64,000 bases of DNA from the NCBI RefSeq assembly GCF_000372805.1, contig NZ_KB889897.1, positions 62,001 to 126,000 of the forward strand. Direction: 5' to 3'. The stretch comes from Marinobacter gelidimuriae (GTDB lineage: Bacteria; Pseudomonadota; Gammaproteobacteria; Pseudomonadales; Oleiphilaceae). This document shows, piece by piece, positions 46,104 through 54,662 of this stretch. The notes under the pieces were generated by a model that had not been told where the DNA came from, did not search any database, and saw nothing but the letters and a program-made list of their open reading frames with translations. A program made the translations under genes and the position numbers. Numbering within the stretch: position 1 is the first letter of the stretch; each line of letters opens with the position of its first letter.

Positions 46104-47150
46104 ATGAATCTCTTTGCCAAAACACGTAAGACCATAACCACTTACGCTTCAGCCATTACTCTTGGTTTATCAGCCGCTCTTGCCGCCACACCTGCCGCGG
46201 CCCAAGAAACGTTTACGTGGAAAGTGCAGTCACACTGGCCAGGTGCCAGCAGCTCTTACACAGATAGCCTGGTCCGGCTTCAGCGAATTTTGGACGAGCG
46301 CACCGATGGGCGCCTGAAACTTAAGCTTTATGAAGCCGGCGCGCTCTTCAAGGCCCAAGACACGTTCAACGCCGTAAGTCGCGGCATCCTGGAAATGGGC
46401 ACAATTTCTCCAGCCTACGCTCAAGACAAAGTTTCCCTTGCTGGCATTGCCTCCGGCCTGCCCTTTGCATTCCGTAACGTATGGGAAGCTGCATACTTCC
46501 ATCAGGGCATGGGCTTTGAGCAGATGTTGCGTGACGAAGCGGCAGAGCACGACGTTTACTGGGCGACCGACAAGGTTTATCCCACCGAGATGGTGGTCAA
46601 AAAGCCCATCAAAAACTGGGAAGATTTCACCAGCCTGAAGATTCGCTCCTCCGGTGTTCTGCAAAGGTTCCTGACCGAAGCGGGTGCTGCAGCGTCTTAT
46701 ATTCCAGGCAGCGAGCTTTACTCGGCACTGGACTCCGGCATCGTTGACGGTGCCCATTGGGGTGCAGCTCAGGGTGCCGCCAGCATGGCCCTGTATGAAG
46801 TGGCCAAGTACCACGTTCAACCGGCCCTGAACATCGCGGGAACTGACGTCATCATTGTCAGCATGAAGGCGCTGAACAAGTTGCCGGAAGACATGCAGAA
46901 GATCGTCAAGGATGCGCTCGACGAGCAATTCTGGATCCGTACCAACGAGTACCTTTATAAGGAGCGCATAACTCTGGCCAAGGTCATCGCCGAACAGGGT
47001 GTACAGGTGAACGTTCTGCCAGATGAAGTTCAGGACAAGCTGGTAAAGGCCGCACAGGCAATGTGGGACGAGGAAGGCGAGCGTAGCCCCAACGCCAAAA
47101 AGGCGCTGGACATGCTGAAAGGCTACCTGGCCGAGCTCGGCTACCTCTGA
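46104..47150 (+). CDS. dctP: TRAP transporter solute-binding protein DctP
   Basis: 348 residues from the ATG at 46104 (GAGG upstream; an upstream in-frame extension to 45924 is not real). Signal peptide with LGLSAALAATPAAAQ, cleavage after AQ or AAA. Then FTWKVQSHWPGASSSYTDS and the central arginine region LKIRSSGVLQRFLTEAGA (about residues 178-195), where DctP-family proteins bind a carboxylate. The ligand is unknown; GAHWGAAQG instead of the usual E-P motif is close to lactate/keto-acid types. First gene of a dctPQM operon. Confidence 0.92.
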   Translation: MNLFAKTRKTITTYASAITLGLSAALAATPAAAQETFTWKVQSHWPGASSSYTDSLVRLQRILDERTDGRLKLKLYEAGALFKAQDTFNAVSRGILEMGTISPAYAQDKVSLAGIASGLPFAFRNVWEAAYFHQGMGFEQMLRDEAAEHDVYWATDKVYPTEMVVKKPIKNWEDFTSLKIRSSGVLQRFLTEAGAAASYIPGSELYSALDSGIVDGAHWGAAQGAASMALYEVAKYHVQPALNIAGTDVIIVSMKALNKLPEDMQKIVKDALDEQFWIRTNEYLYKERITLAKVIAEQGVQVNVLPDEVQDKLVKAAQAMWDEEGERSPNAKKALDMLKGYLAELGYL

Positions 47151-47176
47151 TCCGCGAGTTTAAATAAGTGATACAG

Positions 47177-47205
47177 GCCGGAGTCTTTGACGTCCGGCTT
47201 TTTTA
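47177..47205 (+). terminator. Attenuator-like terminator between dctP and dctQ
   Basis: Stem GCCGGA (47177-47182) / TCCGGC (47193-47198) followed by six T. In the same operon it would end part of the transcripts after dctP, giving more binding protein than permease. Confidence 0.75.
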
Positions 47206-47240
47206 TCCCTGAAAAACCCAACATCCTCCTGGAGAATGCA

Positions 47241-47786
47241 ATGAGTGTGCTGACCGCATTCATAAGAGGGGTTACCCGTCTTAATGATTTTGTCGGGCGC
47301 TGGATAGCCCTGCTCGTTTTTGCCATGTTCGCGTTCCTGCTGCTGGAAGTGGGCTTCCGTTATCTGCTTGACGCACCCACAGTCTGGACCAACGAGCTTA
47401 CTCAAATGCTGTTCGGCGTTTATGCGGTGATGTCCGGAGGCTACATCATGGCTCATCGGGGCCACGTCAATGTCGATCTTCTGCACTCGCAGCTATCGCC
47501 TCGCAAGCGGGCGTTTATGGACATCGTCACCTCATTGATATTTTTCATTTTTACTCTTGCCCTGCTGTGGTTTGGTATTGATATGGCCAGCGAATCCATA
47601 GCCGGCTGGGAGACTTCTTACTCTGCCTGGAACCCGCCGGTCTGGCCGGTCAAGCTTGCCATTCCTGTCGGAACAGGACTGCTGGTACTGCAGGGCTTGG
47701 CAAAACTCCTTGAAGACATTGCCATTGCATTCAACCTGGATTACTACCGCCCGGATCACAGCGCTTCTGAAGGAGAGCAGTCGTGA
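47241..47786 (+). CDS. dctQ: TRAP transporter small permease DctQ
   Basis: 181 residues from the ATG at 47241 (GGAG seven bases upstream). Four helices; RYLLDAPTVWTNELTQMLFG and MAHRGHVNVDLL are the DctQ landmarks. It forms the membrane complex with DctM. The stop overlaps the GTG start of dctM (GTGA). Confidence 0.93.
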   Translation: MSVLTAFIRGVTRLNDFVGRWIALLVFAMFAFLLLEVGFRYLLDAPTVWTNELTQMLFGVYAVMSGGYIMAHRGHVNVDLLHSQLSPRKRAFMDIVTSLIFFIFTLALLWFGIDMASESIAGWETSYSAWNPPVWPVKLAIPVGTGLLVLQGLAKLLEDIAIAFNLDYYRPDHSASEGEQS

Positions 47787-49093
47787 GTATTGAAGTCCTG
47801 ACCCTGCTGTTTTTTGGTTCGCTGCTGTTCTTATTGCTACTGGGTTTGCCGCTGGCTTTTGTCCTCGGTGGCGTTTCTGTGATCTTTCTTTATTTTACCT
47901 GGGGATTCGATTCCTTCTATATGGTGGCCACGCAGATCTTGGGCACCATGGGCAGCTTTACCCTGGTTGCCATACCCCTGTTTGTTTTCATGGCCATGGT
48001 GCTGGAGCGAACCGGTGTCGCAAAGGATTTGTATCGGATGATGCAGCTGTGGTTTGGTGGCCTTCGCGGCGGCCTGGCTATAGGAACTTTGGTTATTTGC
48101 GCCGTATTTGCGGCCATGGTCGGCATCAGTGGCGCAGCAGTGGTTGCAATGGGAACCATCGCACTGCCTTCCATGCTGGAACGGGGCTATGATCGAAAAA
48201 TGGCGCTGGGTGTCATCAATACAGGTGGTGGTTGGGGCATTCTGATACCACCCAGCATTCTGATGATTATCTACGCGCTGATTACCGGGGTATCCGTAGG
48301 CCAGATGTTTGCTGCCGGCATCATGCCTGGCGTTCTGCTGATGGTAATGACCGTTACTTACATCCTCGTGCGCTCTACCCTCCAGCCGCACCTGGCACCG
48401 GCCCTGCCTCCAGAAGAACGTGGCACCTGGCCTGAGAAGCTCCGTGCATTAAGAGCCGTGCTGCTGCCCATTGGCGTTGTTTTCATGGTTTTAGGTTCCA
48501 TAATCGGTGGCATTACCACGCCAACGGAAGCAGCCGCCATGGGTGTTCTTGGTTCGCTGATTTCGGCGGCCGTCTATCGCCAGTTTAAGTGGAGTATCCT
48601 GCAGGAAGCCGCTATCCGTACCTTCAAGCTTACGGGCATGATCATGTGGATCCTATTTGCCGCTCACGCGTTTAGCGCGGCATACCAAAGCATGGGAGCT
48701 CAAGATCTGATAGAAGGCATGATGCAGCACATTCCCGGCGGTCCGTGGGGCATCATCATTGCAATGATGGTGATTATATTCTTCCTGGCCATGGTGCTCG
48801 ACCCGGTTGGCATCATGCTGATCACTCTGCCGGTGTTCATGCCCATCGTGAAATCCCTTGGCTTCGATCCGATCTGGTTCGGCATATTGTTCGTGATCAA
48901 CATGGAAATCGGCTATAAGACTCCGCCCTTCGGATTTAACCTGTTCTATCTGAAAGGTGTCGTACCGCCAGGCATTACCATGAAGGACATCTACACCTCC
49001 GTCGTTCCGTTCGTAATCATCGAAATCATAGCCATTGGCATCATTATGGTCTTTCCGAAAATCGCTACCTGGCTTCCAAACGTGTTCTTCTGA
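47783..49093 (+). CDS. dctM: TRAP transporter large permease DctM
   Basis: 436 residues, GTG start overlapping the dctQ stop. Helix-hairpin motifs GISGAAVVAMGTIALPSML and GGGWGILIPPSILMIIYAL, then the second pair GIMLITLPVFMPIVKSLGF and KTPPFGFNLFYLKG. It couples sodium flow to substrate entry. The length is standard for the family (about 430). Confidence 0.94.
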   Translation: MSIEVLTLLFFGSLLFLLLLGLPLAFVLGGVSVIFLYFTWGFDSFYMVATQILGTMGSFTLVAIPLFVFMAMVLERTGVAKDLYRMMQLWFGGLRGGLAIGTLVICAVFAAMVGISGAAVVAMGTIALPSMLERGYDRKMALGVINTGGGWGILIPPSILMIIYALITGVSVGQMFAAGIMPGVLLMVMTVTYILVRSTLQPHLAPALPPEERGTWPEKLRALRAVLLPIGVVFMVLGSIIGGITTPTEAAAMGVLGSLISAAVYRQFKWSILQEAAIRTFKLTGMIMWILFAAHAFSAAYQSMGAQDLIEGMMQHIPGGPWGIIIAMMVIIFFLAMVLDPVGIMLITLPVFMPIVKSLGFDPIWFGILFVINMEIGYKTPPFGFNLFYLKGVVPPGITMKDIYTSVVPFVIIEIIAIGIIMVFPKIATWLPNVFF

Positions 49094-49222
49094 TCCGCTC
49101 AATCATGAGCTCAACATCACGTTCTGACTGTGTCTGGACGTGATGTTCATAAACACCGACGTTATAAAAAAATTAAAACGGCTAAAAAACAACACCGCGT
49201 ACTCATTATTTCGGAACTTCCT

Positions 49223-49912
49223 ATGAATGCAATCAGCAAGCCTGCGATGTCTCTGGTAGATGCAATTTTTCAGCGGCGCTCCGTCCGTGGTTTTTTGCCA
49301 AAAACGGTTCCTGAAGAAACCATGCGCAACGTGTTCGAACAGGCACAGCAAGCACCGTCAAACTGCAACACTCAACCGTGGTATGTCGTGGTTGCTTCGG
49401 GCGATCTACGTAACTCATTGCGAGATCAGTTTATCGGTCGCGCAATGGCGGGGGCACCCTCTGAACCTGATTTTAGCTACGTCAGCAAATTTGAGGGCGT
49501 TTATCGCGGCAGGCAAGTTGACTGCGCCGCAGCACTGTACGGAGAAATGGAAATTGCCCGCGACGACAAAGTCGGTCGCAGCCGAGCGGCTCTGCGCAAC
49601 TTCGAGTTCTTTGATGCGCCACATGTAGCCTTTCTTTGCATGGATCGCTCTTTTGGTGCCACCATCGCAGTCGATGTCGGCATTTATGCCCAAACCCTGA
49701 TGCTGGCAATGACTGCACAAGGCATCAGTTCCTGTGCTATGGGTAGTTTGCGATCCCATCCTGACCTGGTTCGTGATGCATTCGGACTGGCGGAAAACAT
49801 CGGCGTGGTGTTTGGTATCTGTTTTGGTTATGAGGATCCGGAAATCAAGGCAAATAACACGCGAACTTCCCGCGTACCGCTCAGTGAAACGGCGATATTT
49901 AAAGATCGTTAA
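49223..49912 (+). CDS. Nitroreductase-family flavoprotein
   Basis: 229 residues from the ATG at 49223; the ribosome site is weak (GGA). FMN-binding start FQRRSVRGFLP and APSNCNTQPWYVVVA (about residues 46-60), then GSLRSHPDLVRDAFGL near the C-terminus. It is like the NfnB/RutE-type nitroreductases that use NAD(P)H to reduce quinones or nitro compounds. It stands alone between dctM and cysQ on the same strand. Confidence 0.9.
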   Translation: MNAISKPAMSLVDAIFQRRSVRGFLPKTVPEETMRNVFEQAQQAPSNCNTQPWYVVVASGDLRNSLRDQFIGRAMAGAPSEPDFSYVSKFEGVYRGRQVDCAAALYGEMEIARDDKVGRSRAALRNFEFFDAPHVAFLCMDRSFGATIAVDVGIYAQTLMLAMTAQGISSCAMGSLRSHPDLVRDAFGLAENIGVVFGICFGYEDPEIKANNTRTSRVPLSETAIFKDR

Positions 49913-49949
49913 CTTAAAATTATCACTTAATTTAACGGGCGAAACACCA

Positions 49950-50735
49950 ATGAAGAACGACGCTTACGCATCCTTGCTTGAAAAGCTTCTACCCATCGTG
50001 CACCAAGCAGGCGACGCCATAATGAGCATTTACGCCGGCGATATTGACGTGCGTACGAAGAGCGATGCATCGCCAGTAACAGAAGCCGACGAGCTGGCCG
50101 AAGCTCTCATTTTGCCGGCGCTGCAGGCACTGGACAGAAGAATTCCTATTGTCGCGGAAGAGCAGGCTGCCGCCGGCAATACACCAAAAACCGGCGACCG
50201 CTTCTGGCTGGTAGACCCCCTGGACGGCACAAAAGAATTCATCAACCGCAACGGCGAGTTCACCGTTAACATTGCGCTGATTGAGAACGGCGTGCCGGTA
50301 CTGGGCGTGGTTCTGGCGCCGGCTCTGAAGCGGCTGTTCGCCGGTGGCCGCGGGCTAGGTGCTTTTATAGAGGAAAACGGCGAGCGCAAGGCCATTCAGT
50401 GCCGCCCGGTGCCAGCGGCCGGGTTAACCGTTGTCGCCAGCCGCTCCCATGGCGACGAGGCCGCTCTGGCGCGCTTTTTAGCCGGTGCCAGGGTGGCCAG
50501 CCAGACCAGTGCGGGCTCTTCACTAAAGCTGTGCCTGCTGGCCGCCGGTGAAGCGGATGTGTATCCGCGACTGGGGCCCACTATGGAATGGGACATTGCT
50601 GCCGGTGACGCTGTGCTGCGTGCAGCCGGTGGCCGACTGATTACCCTGGACAACAAGCCCATGGTGTACGGCAAGCCAAACTTTGCCAACCCGCACTTTT
50701 CAGCCTGGGGCTTGAAGGCTGGGGACAGATCTTAG
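49950..50735 (+). CDS. cysQ: 3'(2'),5'-bisphosphate nucleotidase CysQ
   Basis: 261 residues from the ATG at 49950. It hydrolyses PAP to AMP, relieving inhibition of sulfate assimilation. Motifs: FWLVDPLDGTKEFINRNGEF (metal site, about residues 89-108), GPTMEWDIAAGDAVLRAAGG (about 209-228). The C-terminus ends GLKAGDRS, whose last codons (GGGGACAGATC) are one half of the palindromic repeat that follows, so the natural end was probably altered by repeat insertion. Confidence 0.92.
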   Translation: MKNDAYASLLEKLLPIVHQAGDAIMSIYAGDIDVRTKSDASPVTEADELAEALILPALQALDRRIPIVAEEQAAAGNTPKTGDRFWLVDPLDGTKEFINRNGEFTVNIALIENGVPVLGVVLAPALKRLFAGGRGLGAFIEENGERKAIQCRPVPAAGLTVVASRSHGDEAALARFLAGARVASQTSAGSSLKLCLLAAGEADVYPRLGPTMEWDIAAGDAVLRAAGGRLITLDNKPMVYGKPNFANPHFSAWGLKAGDRS

Positions 50736-50769
50736 ACGGAAACCGGGGACAGATTTCAAATCTGTCCCC
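50721..50769. repeat. GGGGACAGAT palindromic repeat (REP-like)
   Basis: A perfect 12-bp palindrome pair, GGGGACAGATTT (50745-50756) and AAATCTGTCCCC (50758-50769), separated by one C. A further half copy GGGGACAGAT lies at 50721-50730, inside the cysQ stop region. This GGGGACAGA...TCTGTCCCC unit resembles a dispersed proteobacterial repeat associated with REP-type tyrosine transposases (recall, not searched). No transposase gene is next to it. Confidence 0.7.
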
Positions 50770-50790
50770 TACCCTTGCCCCTTATCCCCA

Positions 50791-50828
50791 AAAAAACCCC
50801 GCTGAAATCGCTCCCAGCGGGGTTTTTC
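50791..50828. terminator. Bidirectional terminator between cysQ and the NarK-family gene
   Basis: Stem CCCCGCTG / CAGCGGGG with A-run before and T-run after, acting for cysQ on plus and the transporter gene on minus. Confidence 0.9.
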
Positions 50829-50844
50829 TTTGCGCCAGGCTGTC

Positions 50845-52344
50845 TCAGCTAAGAGGAGCCTTGCGCACTCGATCCTCTTCCTCGATCTGCAAGTCCACTG
50901 ACGACACTGCGTATTCATCGGCGAAACCCGATTCCGGCTCTTTCAGCCACATAAAGCACAGGACCCAGCTTACAAACGCACCAGCGGCGATAATGTAGAA
51001 GAACTGGGAGGGGGTCACAAAGGTGAAGATCGTCAGATAAACCACCGCACCTACGTTGCCGTAAGCTCCGGCCATACCGGAAATCTGCCCGGTCAGGCGG
51101 CGCTTTATGGACGGGAGAATGCCGAAGGTAGCGCCTTCTGCACCCTGCACAAAGAACGAGGTAAACACGGTAACAACCACGGCAATAACCAGCGGCCAGC
51201 TAGAATTCAGCATGCCCATCAGCACAAAGCCCACCGCAATACCAAACATATAACTCAGCATTACAAAACGGCGGTTACCCATGCGGTCCGACACCATGCC
51301 ACCCATAGGCCGGGCAACCAGGTTCACAACGGCGAAAGAGGCAGCCGCCAATCCGGCAGTGGCAGCGCCCAGGCCCCAGGTTTCCTCAAAGAACATCGGC
51401 AGCATGGACACCACTGCAAGTTCCGCACCAAAGTTGGCAAAATAGGTGCTGTTCAATGCGGCGACGCTGTTAAACGGGTACTTGTCGTCTTCCGGTACGC
51501 CCTTTTTCAGGATAGGAACGTTAACCCGCAGAATCTGCACAATCTGATAGCAAACGATGGCGCAGATCACCACATAGGCCACTACCGCACCGGTCACGCT
51601 CAGGTAACCCATGTTCTGAATACGCCACACCAGAATAGCCAACACACCAATCAACGGAATGGTCCACAGAATCAGTTTGACCATGTCGCCCCAGGTACTG
51701 ACTTCCATCGCACTCGATTTACGCGGCTTGCGATGTACGGTTCCCACCGGGCCATCGGTAACCGCAAACCAGTAGTACACGCCATACAGCGCCATCACGA
51801 TGGCACTCTGGGCAATGGCCCAGCGCCAGCCATCATCACCACCGTACATTTGCAGGGCTATGGTCGGCAGCGTCAGCGCGGCAGCGGCCGAGCCAAAGTT
51901 GCCCCAACCGGCGTAGAAGCCCTCGGCAAAGCCGATATCGCGGGGCTTGAACCACATGGCGGTCATGTGAATACCCACCACGAAGCTGGCACCGATAGAA
52001 CTGAGCACCAAACGGCTGACTAGCAGCTGGGTCATGGTATTGCCGAAGGCGAAGGTCAGCGCCGGTATCGACATCAGCACCATCAAAATCGAAAACACCC
52101 GGCGGGGGCCGAAGCGGTCCAGTGCCATACCCACAATAATTCGTGCGGGTATGGTTAACGCCACGTTACAGATGGCAAACAGGCGCAAGTCATCGGCGGT
52201 CAGCCAGTTCACGCTTTTCAGCATGCTCGACGCCAACGGCGCCATGTTGAACCACACGTAAAATGTGATAAAGAACGCAATCCAGGTCAGGTGCAGCGCT
52301 TTGATCTCTGGATTTTTAAAACCGAATATAGCTGCGACTTTCAT
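50845..52344 (-). CDS. NNP-family MFS transporter (nitrate/nitrite type, second NarK-like)
   Basis: 499 residues, twelve helices plus a charged cytoplasmic tail (DLQIEEEDRVRKAP). Features: KALHLTWIAFFITFYVWFN start, AEGFYAGWGNFGSAAAAL (first nitrate signature region), DRMGNRRFV and GQISGMAGAYGNVGAVVYL (second signature). It is a different branch from narK at 15328, closer to the proton-coupled NarK1/NasA side. It is probably transcribed separately: the Usp gene that precedes it on the same strand (61-bp gap) has the FNR-like box. Confidence 0.88.
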   Translation of the reverse strand: MKVAAIFGFKNPEIKALHLTWIAFFITFYVWFNMAPLASSMLKSVNWLTADDLRLFAICNVALTIPARIIVGMALDRFGPRRVFSILMVLMSIPALTFAFGNTMTQLLVSRLVLSSIGASFVVGIHMTAMWFKPRDIGFAEGFYAGWGNFGSAAAALTLPTIALQMYGGDDGWRWAIAQSAIVMALYGVYYWFAVTDGPVGTVHRKPRKSSAMEVSTWGDMVKLILWTIPLIGVLAILVWRIQNMGYLSVTGAVVAYVVICAIVCYQIVQILRVNVPILKKGVPEDDKYPFNSVAALNSTYFANFGAELAVVSMLPMFFEETWGLGAATAGLAAASFAVVNLVARPMGGMVSDRMGNRRFVMLSYMFGIAVGFVLMGMLNSSWPLVIAVVVTVFTSFFVQGAEGATFGILPSIKRRLTGQISGMAGAYGNVGAVVYLTIFTFVTPSQFFYIIAAGAFVSWVLCFMWLKEPESGFADEYAVSSVDLQIEEEDRVRKAPLS

Positions 52345-52405
52345 TTAAGCCTCCGGGGGCTTTTAGTTCTTACAGTTCTGTCAGTTGCCAGGGCACCAGC
52401 GGCCA

Positions 52406-52867
52406 TCAGCAGCTAGGCAGAATAAGCAATGGGCATTGCACCCGGCGCGCCAGAAACGAACTGACCTTACCGAATGTCATGTAATCCAGCTCATCCACGA
52501 AATAAGTCAGTGAACGGGCGATAAAACCGCCGTCGGGCTCTTCACTGTGGCGAGCAATCACCAACATGTTTGGCTGCACTTTATTTTCGGCTGCGTAGAG
52601 CAACATCTTGCGTGCATCTCCTTCCAGTAACAGGGAGTCGGCGCTGATGCCTTCCTTGATGCACATTTCCAAAGCGTCTTGCAGGGCCTTTTTTAAACTG
52701 GCCAGCTCTTCCTGAAACAAGTCCTCGTTGCTTGCGGTTATATCCCGCGGGTTCTCGGCCACGGCAACCAGGCTGAGGGTAGGTTTGAGCTCGTGAAACA
52801 TGGTGATGGTTTGTGCCAGTGCCAGTTTGGCGTTGCGCGAACCATCGTAGGCGATCATTATTTTCAT
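52406..52867 (-). CDS. Universal stress protein (UspA family, second)
   Basis: 153 residues from the ATG at 52867 (frame open to 52939). KIMIAYDGSRNAKLAL start and ARHSEEPDGGFIARSLTYFV near the end. An FNR/ANR-type box lies 89-102 bases upstream, as for many anaerobically induced Usp genes of Pseudomonas. The NarK-family gene follows 61 bases downstream on the same strand, so both may be expressed together under low oxygen. Confidence 0.88.
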   Translation of the reverse strand: MKIMIAYDGSRNAKLALAQTITMFHELKPTLSLVAVAENPRDITASNEDLFQEELASLKKALQDALEMCIKEGISADSLLLEGDARKMLLYAAENKVQPNMLVIARHSEEPDGGFIARSLTYFVDELDYMTFGKVSSFLARRVQCPLLILPSC

Positions 52868-52955
52868 AGGGAGTTTCCCGGCGAATTCATCGGCACCGTT
52901 ACAGGCGTTGCGGTGGTCTATGAGTGCATTAGCCCACACTTAACAGCGCTTATAA

Positions 52956-52969
52956 TTGACGTGTATCAA
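52956..52969. promoter_or_regulatory. FNR/ANR box upstream of Usp
   Basis: TTGACGTGTATCAA (minus strand TTGATACACGTCAA) matches the consensus in 9 of 10 positions. It lies in the divergent region between the Usp gene and the degenerate NarK-like gene and could serve both. Confidence 0.75.
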
Positions 52970-53073
52970 CGTTAATGGCGCCTACCCCACCAGAGAAATC
53001 AAGACTCTATCCCCCCTGCACCTGTTGCCACGCAAAAGCCTACCCCATCGCTCCCCAGCAGGAGGTACCCCTG

Positions 53074-53106
53074 ATGCCCCGGCCCGAAAATTCATGGTTT
53101 TGGTAA
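53074..53106 (+). other. Possible leader ORF (10 codons) before the NarK-like gene
   Basis: ATG with an ideal AGGAGG eight bases upstream, encoding MPRPENSWFW then TAA, ending 41 bases before the GTG of the next frame. It has the look of a leader peptide with two Trp codons, or it is the start of an older narK frame now cut by a stop. It may simply be chance. Confidence 0.25.
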
Positions 53107-53147
53107 CATCTGCAAATGGTAAAAATTTGTTTAAATGAGACCGCGGC

Positions 53148-54146
53148 GTGCAAAACAACCGCTTTCAATCCCATCATCAAGCGCTGAAAATGCCGCTTGA
53201 GCCGGAGTTCGCACCAAAAACATTGGCAACCCTTTTGGGTGCCTTTGCGCTGCTGCTTTGCGGGATCAGCGGATTAGTATTGGAAAACCAATTACACCTG
53301 CAGGCAAACACCCTCAGCCTGGTGTTGGCACTGGCTGTTTTGGCAGGCTCCGGGTTACGCTTGGCGTTCGGAATAAACGCTGGCCGGCGGGCAATGCCCG
53401 CGAATGCCATAGGCACGACAACGGTTACGCACCATGCCGGAACACCTTGCGCTCAGCAAAGCCGTCTGATGTGGCGTTTTGCAGTGTCTTACAGCGGCGT
53501 GTCTGCCAGTTTTATTGTTCTTTCGTTGTGGCTGCCGCATTATCTGGCGGAGCTGTATCAGCTTGATGTTGCTCACGCAGCGCTTACCGGCTTGCTTTGG
53601 ATAATACCCGCCGCGCTATTTCATGCCCCCGCCATAAAGCTGGCACGGCGATTCGGCGCGCGGCGAATGATGTACCACAGTCTGACCGGCATATTGATTG
53701 TGACGTTCATACTCAGCTACCCGCCCACCCATTATCAGGTGCATGGCATCGACCGCGAGATTCTCTTTACCCTAAGCCTCGGCCTGCCACTTTTTTCCAT
53801 GCTGATGATCGCATTGGGATTATTTCTTGCTCTTGGCCAAGCGGCATTGTTTAGCCAAATACCCCGGTACTATTCTCAGTACTACTCCCAGTACTATCCC
53901 CACAAAGTAAACACAGCAGCCGCCACACTCACGATGGCCGGAGCCATTCTTGCCGCCCCGATGCTACTGGCATTCGCCGCCATCAGTGATATAACCGGCA
54001 TCTGGCAAACCAGTTTCATGCTGCTGTTTGCTCTGACACTGTTCACCTTGCTGCGCATGCACCTGGCCATTCGCAATGCCGAAAGCAAAGAGTGGGCCAA
54101 CGCGGCAGAATCCACCGACCTTCCGGAGTTACTCAACAGCGGTTAA
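53148..54146 (+). CDS. Degenerate NarK/NasA-family MFS protein with internal deletion
   Basis: 332 residues from a weak GTG (ATG at 53190 is an alternative). Helices 1-2 (LATLLGAFALLLCGISGLVL, GSGLRLAFGINAGRRA) are followed directly by what matches the second half of NarK/NasA: YSGVSASFIVLSLWLPHYL, ARRFGARRMMY, SYPPTHYQVHG, LGQAALFSQIP and SDITGIWQTSFMLLF. Helices 3-6 with the first nitrate signature are missing, so full transport activity is unlikely. A three-fold YYSQ-type repeat lies at 53868-53903. Confidence 0.7.
   Translation: MQNNRFQSHHQALKMPLEPEFAPKTLATLLGAFALLLCGISGLVLENQLHLQANTLSLVLALAVLAGSGLRLAFGINAGRRAMPANAIGTTTVTHHAGTPCAQQSRLMWRFAVSYSGVSASFIVLSLWLPHYLAELYQLDVAHAALTGLLWIIPAALFHAPAIKLARRFGARRMMYHSLTGILIVTFILSYPPTHYQVHGIDREILFTLSLGLPLFSMLMIALGLFLALGQAALFSQIPRYYSQYYSQYYPHKVNTAAATLTMAGAILAAPMLLAFAAISDITGIWQTSFMLLFALTLFTLLRMHLAIRNAESKEWANAAESTDLPELLNSG
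53868..53903 (+). repeat. Three tandem 12-bp units inside the NarK-like gene
   Basis: Imperfect units tactattctcag / tactactcccag / tactatccccac encode YYSQ-YYSQ-YYPH. Full-length relatives have one YYP-H/K segment here, so this is a local in-frame expansion. Confidence 0.7.
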
Positions 54147-54159
54147 AAACCGTAGAGCA

Positions 54160-54534
54160 TTAGGAGAACAGTACCGGCTTGGCAGTCGCCAGGTGGAATA
54201 TTGCGGCTATCTGCAACAGGGCAAGCACCGCTGCCACGATGCGTGCGCGCTTATCGACACTGACCTTAAGGGCAAACAGACCGGCTACGATATAACCCAC
54301 CAACAGAATTATTTTGGCTGTTAACCAACCGTGGACTAACGGCATCCACGGTGTTACAAACACCAGGCTGATAGCGCTGACCAGCAGCACCGTGTCGTTA
54401 GCGTGGGGAATCCAGCGCAAAGGCGTTTGCCGCCAACCAGGGCGGCCCACGGCATCCATCAGCAGGCGCAGTGCGAAAAGCGTCACCGTCAGATACGCGG
54501 TGAGCATGTGAATGCTTTTTAAAGTCATGTACAC
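54160..54534 (-). CDS. SirB-family small membrane protein
   Basis: 124 residues, four helices, with the SirB start (LKSIHMLTAYLTVTLFALR) and LMDAVGRPGW. The GTG at 54534 has AAGGA nine bases upstream; the ATG at 54528 is the alternative. Function is not established for the family. It ends convergent with the NarK-like gene and shares a divergent region with the second nnrS. Confidence 0.75.
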   Translation of the reverse strand: MYMTLKSIHMLTAYLTVTLFALRLLMDAVGRPGWRQTPLRWIPHANDTVLLVSAISLVFVTPWMPLVHGWLTAKIILLVGYIVAGLFALKVSVDKRARIVAAVLALLQIAAIFHLATAKPVLFS

Positions 54535-54646
54535 GGGCGGGGTTCCTTGATTTCAATGAAGTTGATTATAAACCGCGCAAAATAGTCTTTCTCGGCCCAA
54601 ATCCAAGGGCAAAGGCACGGCGATAAAACCGTTATTGTACGCACAC

Positions 54647-54662
54647 TACTCCCATCCGGGTA
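54647..54662. promoter_or_regulatory. NarL-like 7-2-7 dyad upstream of the second nnrS
   Basis: TACTCCCATCCGGGTA, heptamers TACTCCC and (on the other strand) TACCCGG with a 2-bp spacer. A promoter candidate TTGAAC (54669-54674) - 16 bp - TATACA (54691-54696) follows, placing the dyad at about -48. Confidence 0.45.

Noticed and set aside
49734..49949. N-terminal extension of cysQ overlapping the nitroreductase gene
   Set aside because: The extra 72 codons have no family match and CysQ starts naturally at 49950.
54547..54560. TTGATTTCAATGAA as an FNR box for the SirB-like gene
   Set aside because: The TGA-N6-TCA core is broken and it lies only 13 bases from the start codon.
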